Assembly (NCBI GenBank): GCA_910574455.1
Contig: CAJSYZ010000001.1
Location: 4,075,424 to 4,139,423 of the forward strand
DNA from: Trichaptum fuscoviolaceum
Lineage: Eukaryota; Basidiomycota; Agaricomycetes; Hymenochaetales; Trichaptaceae
Direction of reading: 5' to 3'
Length of the DNA stretch: 64,000 nucleotides
Below, piece after piece: positions 13,266 to 25,400 of this stretch (the first letter of the stretch is position 1; each line of letters starts with the position of its first letter). The translations under genes were made by a program, and so were the position numbers. Under the pieces are notes generated by a model. The model saw only the letters and a list, made by a program, of their open reading frames with translations, did no database searches and was not told where the DNA came from.

Positions 13266-14256
13266 ATGAGCTCTGAAGAAACAGATATATTACTCGCTAC
13301 TCTTATAAGTCTTCTTCAACCTCCCATTCCATCGCATACCGACCTTCTTAACGCGCTGGCGGACTACGATGGAAATCCTGAAGCAGCAGCGCGTTCGTTG
13401 GCACGTGAGCGAGGTACTGAGCCAACTCAAAAGCGAAAGCGAGCAACTACAGATCTTGAGCAATGGCTGAAGCTTTCGGATCGCGATGCTAGTGATGGAA
13501 GATCGTCGGCGTCAAGTGCACATAAACGCAGCAAGCCAGATAGTTACAACTCCCAAAGCACGGCCGCGAACCCTTCAAGGCAAAACAAAACGCCTTCAGT
13601 GGGACACAACTCAAATCCTCCGAGGCTTGTTAACCTAATGTCGGTTCTACGGGATGGTTCATCTTCAGCGATGACAGCTGCACCCCGTTTACCGCCATTG
13701 TTACTTTCGAATCCATCTATGGTAGCTCAACACACACCCTGTACTCTGCATTACTCGGTTCTTCCGCAGGATCTTGCTTGTGAGCTGTTCTACACAATGC
13801 TCGATGCCGCTCAAGGCTGGTCGAGAAACAAGTGGTGGCTCTTTGATCGTCTGGTTGAAAGCCCTCATAGGACCTCCTTCTTTGCTCGAACAGAAGGATT
13901 TGACGCTCATAGCAGAGATCCTAAGTCGGAGGAGAGTGTAGCTGAAATATGGAAAGAAGCTGCGCAATTCTGGTCCGTCCTCTTCACTGTGCCTTTTTAA
14001 TGTTATGTTATATATGAAATCCCACAGGTACAATGGTCGTAAGACCGACCCTCCGCTTCCCTTTCCGGAGGAAATGGAGGCTGCTTGTAACTATGTTGAG
14101 AAGATAGTCAACGAGGAAATGCGAAAACGCCCGCGCTTTCCTCTAGAATGGGGTGGATTTACGGGTTCCAAGGACGATACATGGCGAGCAAATGTCGCCG
14201 CCTCAAATTGCTACGAAGGAGCGAAAGAGAGTGTTGGATTCCACTCCGATCAGCTT
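13266..14256 (+). pseudogene. AlkB-family 2OG-Fe(II) dioxygenase, 5' half, interrupted by a 25.4-kb insertion
   Basis: AlkB proteins oxidatively remove alkyl groups from nucleic-acid bases using Fe(II) and 2-oxoglutarate. Exons 13266-13972 and 14028-14256. The N-terminus (residues ~5-50, DILLATLISLLQPP...DYDGNPEAAARSLA) looks like a CUE/UBA-type helical domain, followed by a disordered region and the start of the AlkB fold (FPLEWGGFTGSKDDTW, then the HxD metal-binding motif in SVGFHSDQ). Homology stops exactly at 14256. Read into the insertion, the frame adds about 14 unrelated residues and stops at 14299-14301, so the distal iron-binding histidine and the 2OG-binding arginines are lost. The missing half lies at 39630-40449 on the same strand and in matching frame. 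Confidence 0.92.
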
Positions 14257-14284
14257 CATCAGGGAAACTACTTTTTGCTTAAGG
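14257..14284. repeat. Left terminal inverted repeat of the giant element
   Basis: 28 bp beginning CATCAGGGAAAC and ending GCTTAAGG. It pairs with the right terminus (39599-39627) with about 24 matched positions and one 1-bp gap. The outermost 10 bp are identical. It is immediately preceded by TT, the proposed target duplication. Confidence 0.88.
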
Positions 14285-15099
14285 CGACTGACGCGTCCTG
14301 ACGCTGCCTTAAATGGACTGAAGGGTTGCTATGCCTGTCTGAAATCTACTGATATGTTGCTATGCCTGTCTGAAATCAACTGATGGCCTGAACACACTGA
14401 AATAAGCCAATTTTCAGGACACACTCAGTACGTCAGTACATCAGGAGGTCAGTCAAGCATAAGTAAAGACTAAGTACAAGCATGTACAATTCAAATGTCA
14501 TAGTAAGTACAAATCAGTACACCAGTAATTCAGTACGCCAGTATTGTAGGCTGCGCGCTGCTTTCCTCTCGCCTTCGCTGATAAGGATGTTTCATGCTTT
14601 TCGTTGTTGGCTGAGCGACTCAAGCACATTTGCCTTGTGCGCTTCGAGAATTGTCCGACTTCCGCCCAAGTGGCATATTCTTCCTGACGCCTGAAACAAT
14701 TGTCAAACATAAATTCCAGAGTTCTTACTACGGGTTTTCGGAGGACTCGGACATACTATTTTCAATCTGTTCCGAAAGCAATTTCTCTCTTGTCCGATTG
14801 CGCACGTTCTGATCATTTTCCCTCAAGGTCCATGTTCTTGAATTACCCTCCACCTTGAATGGTCCGCCGTAGCCGCTCGTGTCAATTCTCGTCACCGCAA
14901 CCTATCGATCTAGCTCTGCTTCTACACACCTTGAGAAGCAGATTGCCTCCGGTGGGAAGTGGGGGTAGATCTCGGTCTGGAAGTTGTTTGTTCAATAGGG
15001 AGTTTTGGTCTGACGCCAGAACGATCGGTATATATCGCAAGTGTTCATACTCCTGGTTTGTTCCTTCTGGATCATCCGAAAAGTGTTTGAGTAAGGCTT
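14285..15099. repeat. Left subterminal repeat region of the giant element
   Basis: Contains two direct copies of TTGCTATGCCTGTCTGAAATC (14326-14346 and 14357-14377, period 31 bp, each continuing as a near-identical ACTGA-ending tail). After them comes a stretch rich in CAGTAC, GTCAGT and AAGTAC words (14420-14540). Similar CTGAAATCAGT/ACTGA words lie inside the right end (39450-39600) in mirrored orientation. Subterminal repeats are the usual transposase-binding region in CACTA-like elements. The rest up to 15.1 kb shows no gene. Confidence 0.65.
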
Positions 15100-16740
15100 T
15101 ATACTGTAGCTCGAATGCACTTTAACAAGATGACTTACGGCCGTCAGCGAATCAACAAGTATCCCATCGATATGTAGGCAACACTCATTATCTGCAACTT
15201 CGCTCACGTCGTAAGGCTTCAGAATAAGCTCTGTGATACGCATCACTACACCTGTTCGGTCGTCCAGCGTATTGGCAAGCCGGATTTTCTGCTTCGCGAA
15301 TGCCTGGATCATCGAAAGTACGTTCTCGGTGGACAACTGGCTGATTTAGGAGGTGGTCGTGAACTTCCCTTGCCCAGCTCGCTCTCAACTCACATCGTCT
15401 TATTCATCAGCGACACAACTCACTTCGATACTGATTGACCAAGGACAGCACCACCGTAGTCCTAGATTTAAGAAAGTAAGACCACTACAGGCCGGAACAA
15501 ATGACTATTCGAGAAGAGCTCACTCGAGTGGTTGATCCATCCCCTCGCACGAACGTACCACAGATCAAGTTCACTGTACCTTTCGTAATACCGATACCGT
15601 ATCCGTGAGACAGAACTCTACCTTCACCATCGAGTCCTTGATGCCAACCAGACGGCACGACAGCGCAGCATGTCCGTTCCACACGACCTTGCTCGAGGTG
15701 AACTTGATAGCGTTGCCGACAATGTTCGTAATGACCTGGCGCAGATGCAGCGAGTCACCGATGAGCTGATCAGGAATGTCTGGGTAAACATCATATGTGA
15801 GGTCGAGGTTGTTTTGCGATGGTCGTACAACGAGAGTCTTGAGGTTACCGAAAACCGTGTGTCTCAGTGAATACCAAACTTGCTCTATCGTCATCCTGCC
15901 TGCTTCGAACGTAGTAATTAATCGAAATATTAGCAACTGAATTCGGAAGCATCGGCGGCGGATTAGCTTACTCTTCGAGATATCCAAAATATCGACATTA
16001 ATCAATAGCAGACTCCGAGCCAAACTATGCACCAGCAGAAGACTCTCGCGCTGACTCTTATTCAAATTGCTATCCAGCGTAAACTCTTTCATGCCAATGA
16101 TACCGTTCATAGGGGTCGAATCTCATGAGACGTGTTCGCCAAGAACTCCAACTTGGAGCGACTGGCAAGTTCGGCAGCTTCACGAGCGGCGGCGTTCTTC
16201 TAAATCGACTCGCGCAAGTAGTGCACAATTTAATTGATTTGATGAGTCTCAAAGGATTCCATCTCGCCTGAGCCTTTGACGGTGATGAAACACGTGAAGT
16301 CGCCGTTTATACTAGTAGCTGCAGTACTGATCTGCGCGAAACCACGCACTTCGGTCGTCAAGTTTCCGGCCATGGTGTCAACAGCCATTCTATTCGGAGT
16401 GCGTTCAGTAAAAACCACACTACACAATTCAGCGGAATGCTAGTGAAATAAACATACGTGATTTTTTGCTGTGACATGAACATTCTCGATTTCAGCTTGA
16501 ACACCGAGTTTTTTCGTTCTGACTTCCCGCGCGACTTTGGTCACCCCCGCAGTGAAGAGAGCCAACTGGTCAACCATGCCATTGATGGCCAAGTCCAGAA
16601 TATCACCCTGAACAGACACGCCCACGATCTCCTGCGTCAAGTCGCCACGAGCGACGGTCGTAGTCGCGACAACAATGGTACGCACTTGAAAGTTCACCTG
16701 CGTCAAAGAAAAGTGAGACAATTCTCTCCAAGACAAAAGC
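15100..16740 (-). pseudogene. Decayed group III (Nik1/Os-1-type) hybrid histidine kinase
   Basis: Group III kinases carry repeated HAMP domains and regulate the HOG stress pathway. On the minus strand, family blocks appear in correct order but in shifting frames. The last HAMP repeats come first (VNFQVRTIVVATTTVARGDL, INGMVDQLALFTAGVTKVAR, about 16740-16480). [16 protein letters not shown] follows (~16380). Next is the dimerisation/H-box region with NGIIGMKEF, LLLVHSLARSLLLI and ILDISK (~16110-15980), then the ATPase N-box (SLHLRQVITNIVGNAIKFT, ~15750). A frameshifted ADGSTTRE-like block (~15530) and part of a receiver-like segment (EVADNE, GILVDSLTAV, ~15200) come last. Several frame breaks, in-frame stops and the loss of G-boxes show it is non-functional. 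It lies inside the giant element, so it is probably a captured host gene copy. Confidence 0.82.
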
Positions 16741-17021
16741 GCAGCATAGGTTGTCGCCCATTTGCTGTACTAGTAGTCACAGTCTCGAGCTCCATCACCC
16801 CGCGAAGTTGTCCAGATCAATAATTGTCTAACACATTTAGCTTCGGTTAGATCTGTGTTGATATGATATGTTTGAAGAGCAAAGTATCCGAAATAGACGC
16901 ATGTGGTTTCGCTGATGAATAAACCAGTATAAGCCTAGTAATATAATAGCAAGAAGAGAAGTCCGTACTTATAGTTCCAGAGGCTTCAAAGGTTGCGCTT
17001 ATTCTCTTCCCTCGCATGCCC

Positions 17022-17660
17022 TCATAGATGTTCGCCACCGTAGTCCGATGCTTGTGAACTAGATGTAGCGCCTAGGTTCACGCTACCTTCCGGCGACTTG
17101 CTAGAGATTGGCCGGGAGATGCTGGCAGCTGTTTCATGGAAAGATGTTCGCCTCGCGTCATCGCGTTTTTTCACTATCGGAGGTGTATCACATTCAACTA
17201 GAGGTATGAAGGTGTCTCGCAAGACGGTATGAGGTGGTGTTCCGAGGCCGGGGCCGGGGCCGTCAGCCTGCAATTGACGGACGCGAGATTTACTACGTTG
17301 CAATGGCGGTTTCGGCGCAGGAAACTGATATGTGAAGCGAGGGGCATCCAAGGACACATGCGCAAGGCTGGCGCGGGATCGGTCGTGTAGTTCATCTGCC
17401 CCCTCATCAATAGCGTCCTCTGCCACCTCTTCAATCGTCAGCGGACGGCCCTTGCCCTTCCTTTCCTATAAGGCGGTGTCGACTCTAGTTGAAGACGAAG
17501 GATTGTTACTAATTTTTGATGAAGATCACAACAGTTGGTGATGCAACATGTATCGGCCTATCCTCAGCGGGTGTCGTTCGAAAGGTAGAAGATGCTCGCT
17601 TCAGCGTGCACGTCGGAGCTCCTCTCACTATAACAAGGCCGCCCACCTTCTCCTCTCCAG
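17022..17660 (-). pseudogene. Unidentified gene fragment, minus strand
   Basis: Two exon-like stretches read well on the minus strand: about 17660-17560 (EEKVGGLVIVRGAPTCTLKR, then TTPAEDRPIHVASPT) and 17445-17022 (ERKGKGRPLTIEEVAEDAID, then LHDRSRASLAHVSLDAPRFT, ending DYGGEHL and a stop). An AG acceptor at about 17467 could join them. The composition is Pro/Ser/Arg-rich and low in hydrophobic residues, so it is likely a disordered segment of a larger protein. I recognise no family. It sits just upstream of the histidine-kinase remnant on the same strand but does not match the N-terminus expected for that family. It may be part of another captured gene. Confidence 0.4.
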
Positions 17661-17894
17661 GTACTAAAGACAAATGTGAGTGATAAGATCAAGCAAGAAG
17701 CACGTTCTCAGACGTACACTATCGTTTTTTGGTTCATTCGGAAATGTTGAAGTCTAGGCGAGTTCAATACAAGCTTGAGGGTAGGATAAAACATAACTTG
17801 TTCAGGCCAATAAGTGGTCTTATGGAATGGGTGGGGGATGGCGGAGAAGTGCTCATAACAAGACTGGAGAACGTACACTGTGTCGTTGAGGGGA

Positions 17895-17985
17895 CGCAGT
17901 GGTAAAAAGTTCAAGTTCAAGTTCAAGTGCAAGTGCAGTCCGAGTCACGGTGGCAACTTGAACTTGAACTCTTCAAGTTCCAATT
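17895..17985. repeat. TTCAAG/CTTGAA palindromic island (small)
   Basis: Runs of AAGTTCAAGTTCAAG on one side and AACTTGAACTTGAA on the other form an inverted repeat around a short G/C-rich centre that contains GTCCGAGTCACGGTGGC. These are the same words that build the larger islands further right in the element. Confidence 0.7.
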
Positions 17986-18243
17986 TTAGATTTAAAGCTC
18001 CACTGGAAGCATCATCATGGCAAGCAATCCGAACAGCAGACAGACACCATTGGCGACATCTTCCAAACCACTTTGATACCTCAGACTACGGTGATCATTC
18101 GGGAAAAAAAGGCAATTCAATAATAAATTTTAATCATGAATCTCCTGGCAACTTTGAAAGACAAGAGCATGCGCACAACAATTTACTCGATAACTCAAGC
18201 ACATTTGGTCAAACCTGCTACTGGTGGGCCTCAGCCTACTAGA

Positions 18244-19287
18244 TCAAGCCTCGAAGTTCTTGATGTACTTATCCGGTAAGGGTGAGTGGCTTTGGCTCAG
18301 GGCCAAAGCTACAGCAAACGTGCTGTGAACGTCAATAGCTGCATCTAGTATTCCAGTACAGCAGATCATGCAAGTGAGAACTTGAAGATGGTTGATCTTG
18401 AACAACAGAATGATAACTTACACTCTTTTTGTGCCGCTGATAGCTCGTCAGCTGCCCAGTCACTCATTGTGACCTCACTACTCTTCTTGACGTTCAGCCT
18501 CAATACTTCTCCCACTATTTTTTCGAGCTTGACAGTCGGAGTCGGATGCTGGAACCAGAGACGAGGGTTTAAGAGCAGTTGGGACCAGGTCGGGTTTTTG
18601 GGCCAGACTTCCGGGTAGACAACGCGTGCCCAATCTGTCAGATCGACACAGGAGCGCACAGAGGTGCGAAACTTGCGCTTTATACGCACTGCGTCACCTG
18701 CCATTTCTTCTGTTAGGCCACCTCGCAGGAGAAAAGATAAGTTATTCATACCGTTGATTCCTGCGGAAATTTTCATGACTGTACCATCCCCAAGGAGTTG
18801 CGCCAACGTAGGGGGAAGGTCAGTAAGAGTATGCGTCCTGACTAGATAAATGTGGTGTTGAACTGCGAGTTGGATGAGGTCCACGCGATGATTGGGCCCT
18901 TCTCCGCCACTTGCCCACTCGATGTCGATCGAGACAAATCTACTAGCTGGTACCTGTGGCAATGATGCATATATTGCAGTCACTGCATTGTCCACATCCA
19001 AGCCCGTGCGACACTGTATCGGAACTATATTATGGAGCCTATATTGATGTAATTCGGAGAGAGGTGTTGGTGGTGTACCCCGAGAAGATCAAGAAACGTT
19101 TGCAGTTTCTTGTGTATCTAGCAACAAGTCAGTGTACAGATCTTGATATGAATGAAACAAGTACCTTCGTTTGAGCCCTTGCTGTCCACCGTTGAACGAG
19201 CTGAAAGCGGAGGACGGTGCGGAGGTGCAGGCGTGCGTAATCAAGGGAGAGGAGGATGAGAAGGATAGTACGAAGATTTGAGAACAT
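18244..19287 (-). CDS. 3'-5' exonuclease domain (DEDD, WRN-like) protein
   Basis: RNase H-fold exonuclease domain as in WRN and RNase D. Exons on the minus strand: 19287-19165, 19013-18422, 18344-18244, giving 271 residues with all phases consistent. The N-terminus is hydrophobic (MFSNLRTILLILLSLDYARL), possibly a signal-anchor or a degenerate presequence. Motif I is intact (SIDIEWA, Asp and Glu ligands). Motif III is intact across the last join (DELSAAQKEYAAIDVHSTF, Tyr and Asp). The motif II region reads KISAGINGMNNLSFLL, where active relatives usually have Asp after GxxG, so a metal ligand may be missing. It lies inside the giant element and is intact in frame, unlike its neighbours to the left, so it may be functional cargo. 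The precise subfamily is not resolved. Confidence 0.8.
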
Positions 19288-21839
19288 GATTCACGGTGGA
19301 ATGGCTTGATGATGATCTTGGGGACAATACCCGCTCCCACTTCACACTTATACAAAGTAGTTGAAGTCAGTTTTCTGATTTCCCATTCTTCTAGAAAGAG
19401 AGAGGGAGCTATTAGTGCTTTGTACTATGACTCGGATAAACCGCAAGTTGAACTGATAGTAGGAGATGACAAATGATTTCTTCCGGATGACTTGATTATA
19501 AGGCTTCTTTTCATTTTAAGCACAAACGAACAAGAAAATGAGTCATGTTAACTCCGAAGAAGTCGGGAGGATACAACCCACTGCACAAAGAAGCTGCTCC
19601 ATCAGCTCTAGAAGGATTTCGAAGAAAGCCATGAGTAACTCACCATACAACAGTCATCCCTGTACACAACCCGAAACTTGAACTAGAACCGTGCCAAAAT
19701 GGGAAATGGGCCAACTTGAATGCATCCCAACCCGCTTCGGAAGGAGTAATTTGCATGAAGGCGCGTTTCTCGTCCTCGGAGCTGAGGGAATTGCGCTGTC
19801 GGCCGATGATGGACTCATACTGCACATTGAAACCGAGTGTTCTCCGTTTAGGCGGCAATGGTGGCGGGGCAGAGGTGTTTGGCAAGGAATGGGAACACGA
19901 CAAGTTGACAACAACTTGGATGATGTCGAAAATGCAGTTATATTTTTCCCTTTGCGGCATTTGCAAATTGAGTTGTGAGTCGCTTTGTCGACCTTTGTGC
20001 ATGCAAGCGGAATATTGGGATGCATCAAACTGCCCGGTGATACATAGCCCCGTATATACGAATCCGACCGCGCAACTTCGCAACCTTCCCTCTCCAGCAT
20101 CCTTCCCATGTTTTTGGGCTCTTTACGCCGCTCAGGCCAGGCGAACTTAGGATTAGATGTCGATTGAGCAGGGATCCCTGAAGTGAGAGTAGACGGTAGG
20201 GATAGAGACTCGTCCCGACTGACTGCTCAGCGCGAGTCCTGTGGCCGCTTATTGTTGAGCTTGAGATGGTCGAGGAAAAGAGGAACGATGGAACGAGAAG
20301 AAGCTGACGCGGCCATCGTTCCTTCCGGTGACAAGAAAGTCGGAGTCATACTGGAAAGTTGTCACTGATGAGTCGGGGATACAGGAATGTGAAGAAAATC
20401 ATACCCATTTGCAGATTCCATACGCGAACGGATGTGTCCAATCCCCCTACCCCCACCCCAAGAAAAGAAGACAATATAATTTTCGGCGTAAATCTTATGC
20501 AGATGTTCTCGGAGAACGTATAGACATTCCCCGTGCCGATGCTCCAAAGCTGAAGAAGCCCGTGAGTATTATGATTCAAAAATTAAAAGAACAACTTACT
20601 CGAGAAGTACAGTAGTAGCTTTCGCTCACTGATTACTGCACGCATACATCCTCTCCTCGTGCCTGTGAGGGCCGGTTCAGTAACTTGCCTCTTTGCACAT
20701 CCGAAACGTCGGTGATGCGTCTCGCAATTCAAAACCTGAGAGGAGCGGACCTCGGATGCAAGTGCAGCAACCAGTTTTAATGTCCTGCTCTCTGAGCTGG
20801 TCATCAGCCACCACTGACGATGAGCTCTCTGGCATAGCCCTGTCCCTCGGAGAAGGTTCACTCATGATATATGGTTACGGATGTAACCACTCTACCATCA
20901 CAAATCGCTGAAGAAGTTTGTGTTGTCAACTGTGGAGGTGGACGCGTGCGCATGTGTGCTCGCCATTGCTTTAGTCGGTGGGGGGATACGCGTCGGCATA
21001 AATCTGCGAGAGAATCCTGGGTCAAGAATTGGGGCGCCTGCTGTGGGCGCAGTAAATTGCGTAGACGGCAGTGGTTTCGTTCCTCTGCAAAAGCGGTTGA
21101 ACTCCTACCCCCTTGGTTTCCATACGAGCCTAGAGCGGCGCACGAGTAGAAACGCGTCGACCCACAGGGAGCTAACAAAGTAAGGCGCAGACGTTTTACG
21201 CGAGCTGCGCGAGGCGTTGAAACCGATAGAACAATTTGAGCGTGCCGAGACAGGCAAAGCGCGAGTCGGCAGATGCGCGGCGGAAGAAAGAGGTCTATCA
21301 GAGTTGTACAAGGTCCCGCATGGTGTTGGGAGAGAATCGGGACGTGCAGGAGGAATTCGATGTTGAAAATTGGTAGAAAAGTGAAGAAGAGAATCTGCGG
21401 TGACTTGGGCGTTGGGATACAGTGGTAGTTGAGGAGGAGGCCATGACTACGTCAGTTCGCTACTGAAAAGTCACTTGAGGCCATCAACGATATTATAGAG
21501 CTTACTCTCTTGGATGATTGGTTAAAGTGTGTCTGTAAGGTGGTTCCTGCCCTAGGCTGCCAGTGCCAGTGTGTAAGATGATCCCGTGTCAACTCAACTG
21601 TACATCCTACGGCAGCGGCTGTTCCTTTTTCCGATAATTGCGTAGGATGCGATCAATAGTGGAGGGTGCGGGCCAAGATGTAATCCTGGAGAGCAGAACG
21701 TAGTGTTAAACAGAAAATACACCAGGACGTAAGACAACCTGAGGAAGTTCTCTGTTAACGAGCCTGGTTGTATGGCATGGTGACTACGGCCAGTGTTGAG
21801 CATCTTCAATGTCCACCAAGTACTATGCCTGTGGTAGCA
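19288..21839. other. Element-internal region with unassigned coding fragments
   Basis: About 2.5 kb without a nameable gene. A minus-strand stretch at 19640-19900 reads like real protein (TLGFNVQYESIIGRQRNSLS, then GWDAFKLAHFPFWHGSSSSF) and may be the last exon of an unknown or broken gene. A plus-strand stretch at about 20920-21180 (LAIALVGGGIRVGINL, then GSRIGAPAVGAVNCVDGSGF) also has protein-like content. Neither could be extended by plausible splicing. The remainder shows no structure I can interpret. Confidence 0.4.
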
Positions 21840-22240
21840 ACAACTTGAAGTTGAAGTCGACAACTGAGTGCCAGCCTGCCAGCCTTAGTAGTGAGTGCCA
21901 CAACTTCAAGTTGAACTTGAAGTCACCGTGCCAGTGACCGGCGTGCCACTGGCACTGGCAGCCTGAGTGGCAGTGAGCCTGAGTGACTCCGACTCAGACA
22001 TCACTGGCAGAAGAATTTGCCGTCCATGTCCTCTTCATCTTGCTCCCCGGAACATTGAAGGGATGAAGTAGTGATGTTGAAGGCAACTTGAGCCAGAGGA
22101 ACTTTAACACGGTGTATGTCCCCGAAACTTGAATGTTAAAGTAGAAGCACAACACAAACAAGCCTTCGGGTACTACTAGTACGAGTACTAGTAGGCTAGT
22201 AGATACTCCTGGCAGCCTGGGGATGCGCTGCATCGTATGA
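21840..22240. repeat. Palindromic-word island A
   Basis: Contains all five recurring words in one place: TTCAAGTTGAACTTGAA (about 21905), GTGCCACTGGCACTGGCA (21944-21962), CCTGAG and GACTCCGACTCAG (21960-22000), and ACTACTAGTACGAGTACTAG (about 22174-22193). Each word is close to its own reverse complement. The island directly follows the 3' end of the minus-strand orphan gene at 22453. Confidence 0.85.
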
Positions 22241-22452
22241 GATGTGGTGATCAGTATTTACAAAATATCTTCAAGTTGAAGGTCATATCATCACACAATC
22301 AAGCAAGACATAGGCGTTTTATTCAAGAAAAAGACGACACATCATTGTTTACTATTATCGGAAAGACAAAGTCGAAACATCATTGTTTATCAGGAAGACA
22401 GATAGACTCGACGAAGTTTATACCGTGACCATATACTACGGGTAGTAGTATA

Positions 22453-25400
22453 CTAGGACAAGGGCGTCAAAGATTTGAGTCGAGATACGCCTTCGCCGGT
22501 AATCCGAAACTCAAATGGCTCTTTGTAATGAGGATTGGAAGGATTCACAAATCCTTCCTTGGAACTAGGAGGCTTCCGTGTTTGCTCACGCACTTCCTTT
22601 GCCCAGTCCATGCGCAGAGCCAAATAAGACTGAGGTGCCCGACCATAAGGGCCATGGTTCCCCACTATCTTGCATATCCTTTTAAGCACGTCCTGCTGTT
22701 CATAGGTAAAGAGTGGTTCCCCCGCTGTCAGGTGCAGTACGGATGGTGCGTTTTCTATGAATTTGAAGAGAGATTCGTCGTCACCATAATAATGTCGGTC
22801 GTGGATAAGTTTATTCAAATGTTGCCTGAGTGGAGTCTCGTTCATCACCTCAAAAACGACATGTTCAGAAGACGTAATCATCTGCATCGCGTTGGAAAGG
22901 ATAACAGCTTTCTCCCTGTGCGTATTTCGCCGCTTCTCCAGATGCAGGATCTTCGATAATTTTTTTCGGTCTTCGTCATTTTCCGGCCACTTTCGCACTG
23001 GCACCGGGACTTCCGTGAGATTCGCCTGCTTGACAACTTCCGCTAGTGTGTTCAAGGATAATTGGTCGAAAGAAGCTGAGACTTCCTCAAAACTGCGCTG
23101 TATATCAGCTGGGAGAGCTTTTGGAGGAAAACCTTTGGCCGACGCATGGGGTATGTCCTCAGAGCCATAGTATTCGATGTCGCCCTCTTCGGCCATCTTT
23201 GCAAAGAATTCCTCGAAATAGAACTTAGGCAGGTCCTTCAGATCGAGGACACCCTCTTCTGATGGATCAAGATTTGGGAACGGTTTGCACGTAAAGTCAT
23301 CTATGCTGGCATCCCATGTGGACTCCTGCTCGTCGAGTGTGGTGGCTGGCTGTTGTGAATCCAACTTCTTCAGCTTGCGATTGAGGATGACATACAACCT
23401 TCGATGGAATTCGAAGATAAGATAGAAGCGCACAAGAAAGAAACGGAACTTTTCGATGGATTTTGCGTCAGGCGACGGCTGCCAGGAGTTTGTGAAGGGG
23501 TATTTGGATTTAAGCTCTGCTCTCGCGCCCTCTACCAAGCTCTGCAGCTTCTTTTCGGTTTCCCTCAGCGTCTTCACGGCCCGGCCCCTCTTTTCCTCAC
23601 TACACTTTGGGTCCTTTGTCGTCTCCTCTGCTTTCTTTTTCGCCTTAACCGCGTCCTTGTATGTCGTATCCTCCTCGCGGAAGTCTGCTAACTTGTCTTC
23701 AATCCCTGCTAACCACTCTTCGTAGCGTGCTTCCTCTGAGGATATGAGGCTTTGAGGTAAAGCGGTGAGCAGGTCATCAAACAGATGCCTTGCAATGGGA
23801 ACCTTTCCGTCCCGGCGCATGGTTGGTTGGGCAGTGAACTCAGCGTAAAGCTCGTTTACACCTCTGATGAGCCCCGCTGTCTTGACACCGCCATCACCAG
23901 TAATGTCAAAAGGGGCAACCGATTCGATCTTGAATTTGTTTGGGAAAACAATGGCAAAAGCCATATAAAGAATGTTCCTGGCGTCCTCGAAGACGTGTCG
24001 TAGTTTAATACTACAAGCTGCCGCTTCGCTCTATGTGAGAACTCATGAGTTTAATTTGTTTTGCAATAGCTTTCAAGATGACTTACCGATTCAGCTGCTA
24101 CGGCAATGATTTGAAGCTCGCATATCATGACAGCGAACGATGCTATAGTCCGCGTCAAAAGGTCGTCTTTGGAGCGGTCCGCCTTCCGTTCAGCATCCAA
24201 TGTCTGGTCCGCCTTCCGTTCAGCATCCAATGTCTCCAAACGAGCCAGCTTTTCGTTCATTTGATGCACCTTGTCGGTGGTGCTTTGAATCATATCAAAT
24301 TGACTGTCAAGCCTTTTGCTAACATTAGCTGCCATGACGGAGTGTAGCGCATGGATGCCCTCCTCAGCTGCAGCCCTCGCAAGCATCGGGTAATTCAGGG
24401 TTGCCTGGTCCTTTATATGTTGTATCTCGTTGGAGAGAGAATCGACTTTCTCCTCCAAGGTCTTTATTGTCTCCGAGTAATCCGTGTTCTCCGATTTGGC
24501 CGCCTTTTTTTTCGTGGCTTTCAGATCTTCCCTTTTTTTCTCAAGATCTTGAGATCCAACATTCCGCATCGCCCGATCCAGCCGTTCATCCACTTTCTTT
24601 TTTTCATCAGGATTCGCCGCCCGAGCTGCCGCTCCATGCTTGAGTTTTGTTATCACCTGGTTGAGAACTTTGGCAGTCTCGACCAGCTTTCCTCCAATGT
24701 CCGTCCATTCCTTGCCCGCTTTGTCCAAGTCGCCCCCTATCCCATTGAGCATGGTGACTGACAAGTCGCTAGTTGGGTATAGGAAAGAGATAAGAAGCAA
24801 TCTACACAGACTGGCAATGTCACTCACAGGTTCGTTTTCAAGTCTTCGACACTGTTTGACGGCTTGGAGTCCACGTCCGACCCAGGTTTTGCCACCCCAC
24901 TGCCAGTGGCACCGGCACTGGCGGCCTCGCTGACAGTAGAATGGAATGTCATCAAGATGCAATTAAGCTCAGGCTGGCAACACTACTCACAATTCCAAAT
25001 TGGATGTGTCTGGTTCCGCCTCAGTGGCAGACGTCAAATTGCCACTGCCAACTCCTAGTCCGACCTCAAACTCCGATTGTGACCTCAACCCGGGCCCTGC
25101 ACTTGCAAGAGACTCCGAGTCGGACATGGAGACGCCGGGCCCATTCACTGGCAGGCTGTCAAGAGAATGTCCTGGTCACATACTTTGAAGGCTGGCAACA
25201 TGAATGACACTTACTTGATTGCTGATTTGCCACTGTCATCTCGCTGTGCCATCTGATTGAAAATTTCAATTGCTTTCACCATGTCTGACCACGTCTTTAT
25301 AAGCCACGAATAGGCTCCATCTTCGCCAACAAGAACTAGTCCTGTTTGGACTTTTTGTGAAAGAATTGAAATTACTACTAATACTAGTTTTTGAGACATG

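Noticed and set aside
13266..14301. Complete short AlkB protein ending at 14301
   Set aside because: The last ~14 codons are transposon terminus sequence; the AlkB domain is cut after the HxD motif.
22140..22215. CTAG-rich repeats as a CRISPR-like array
   Set aside because: No regular unit or spacer length; this is a eukaryotic palindromic-word island.
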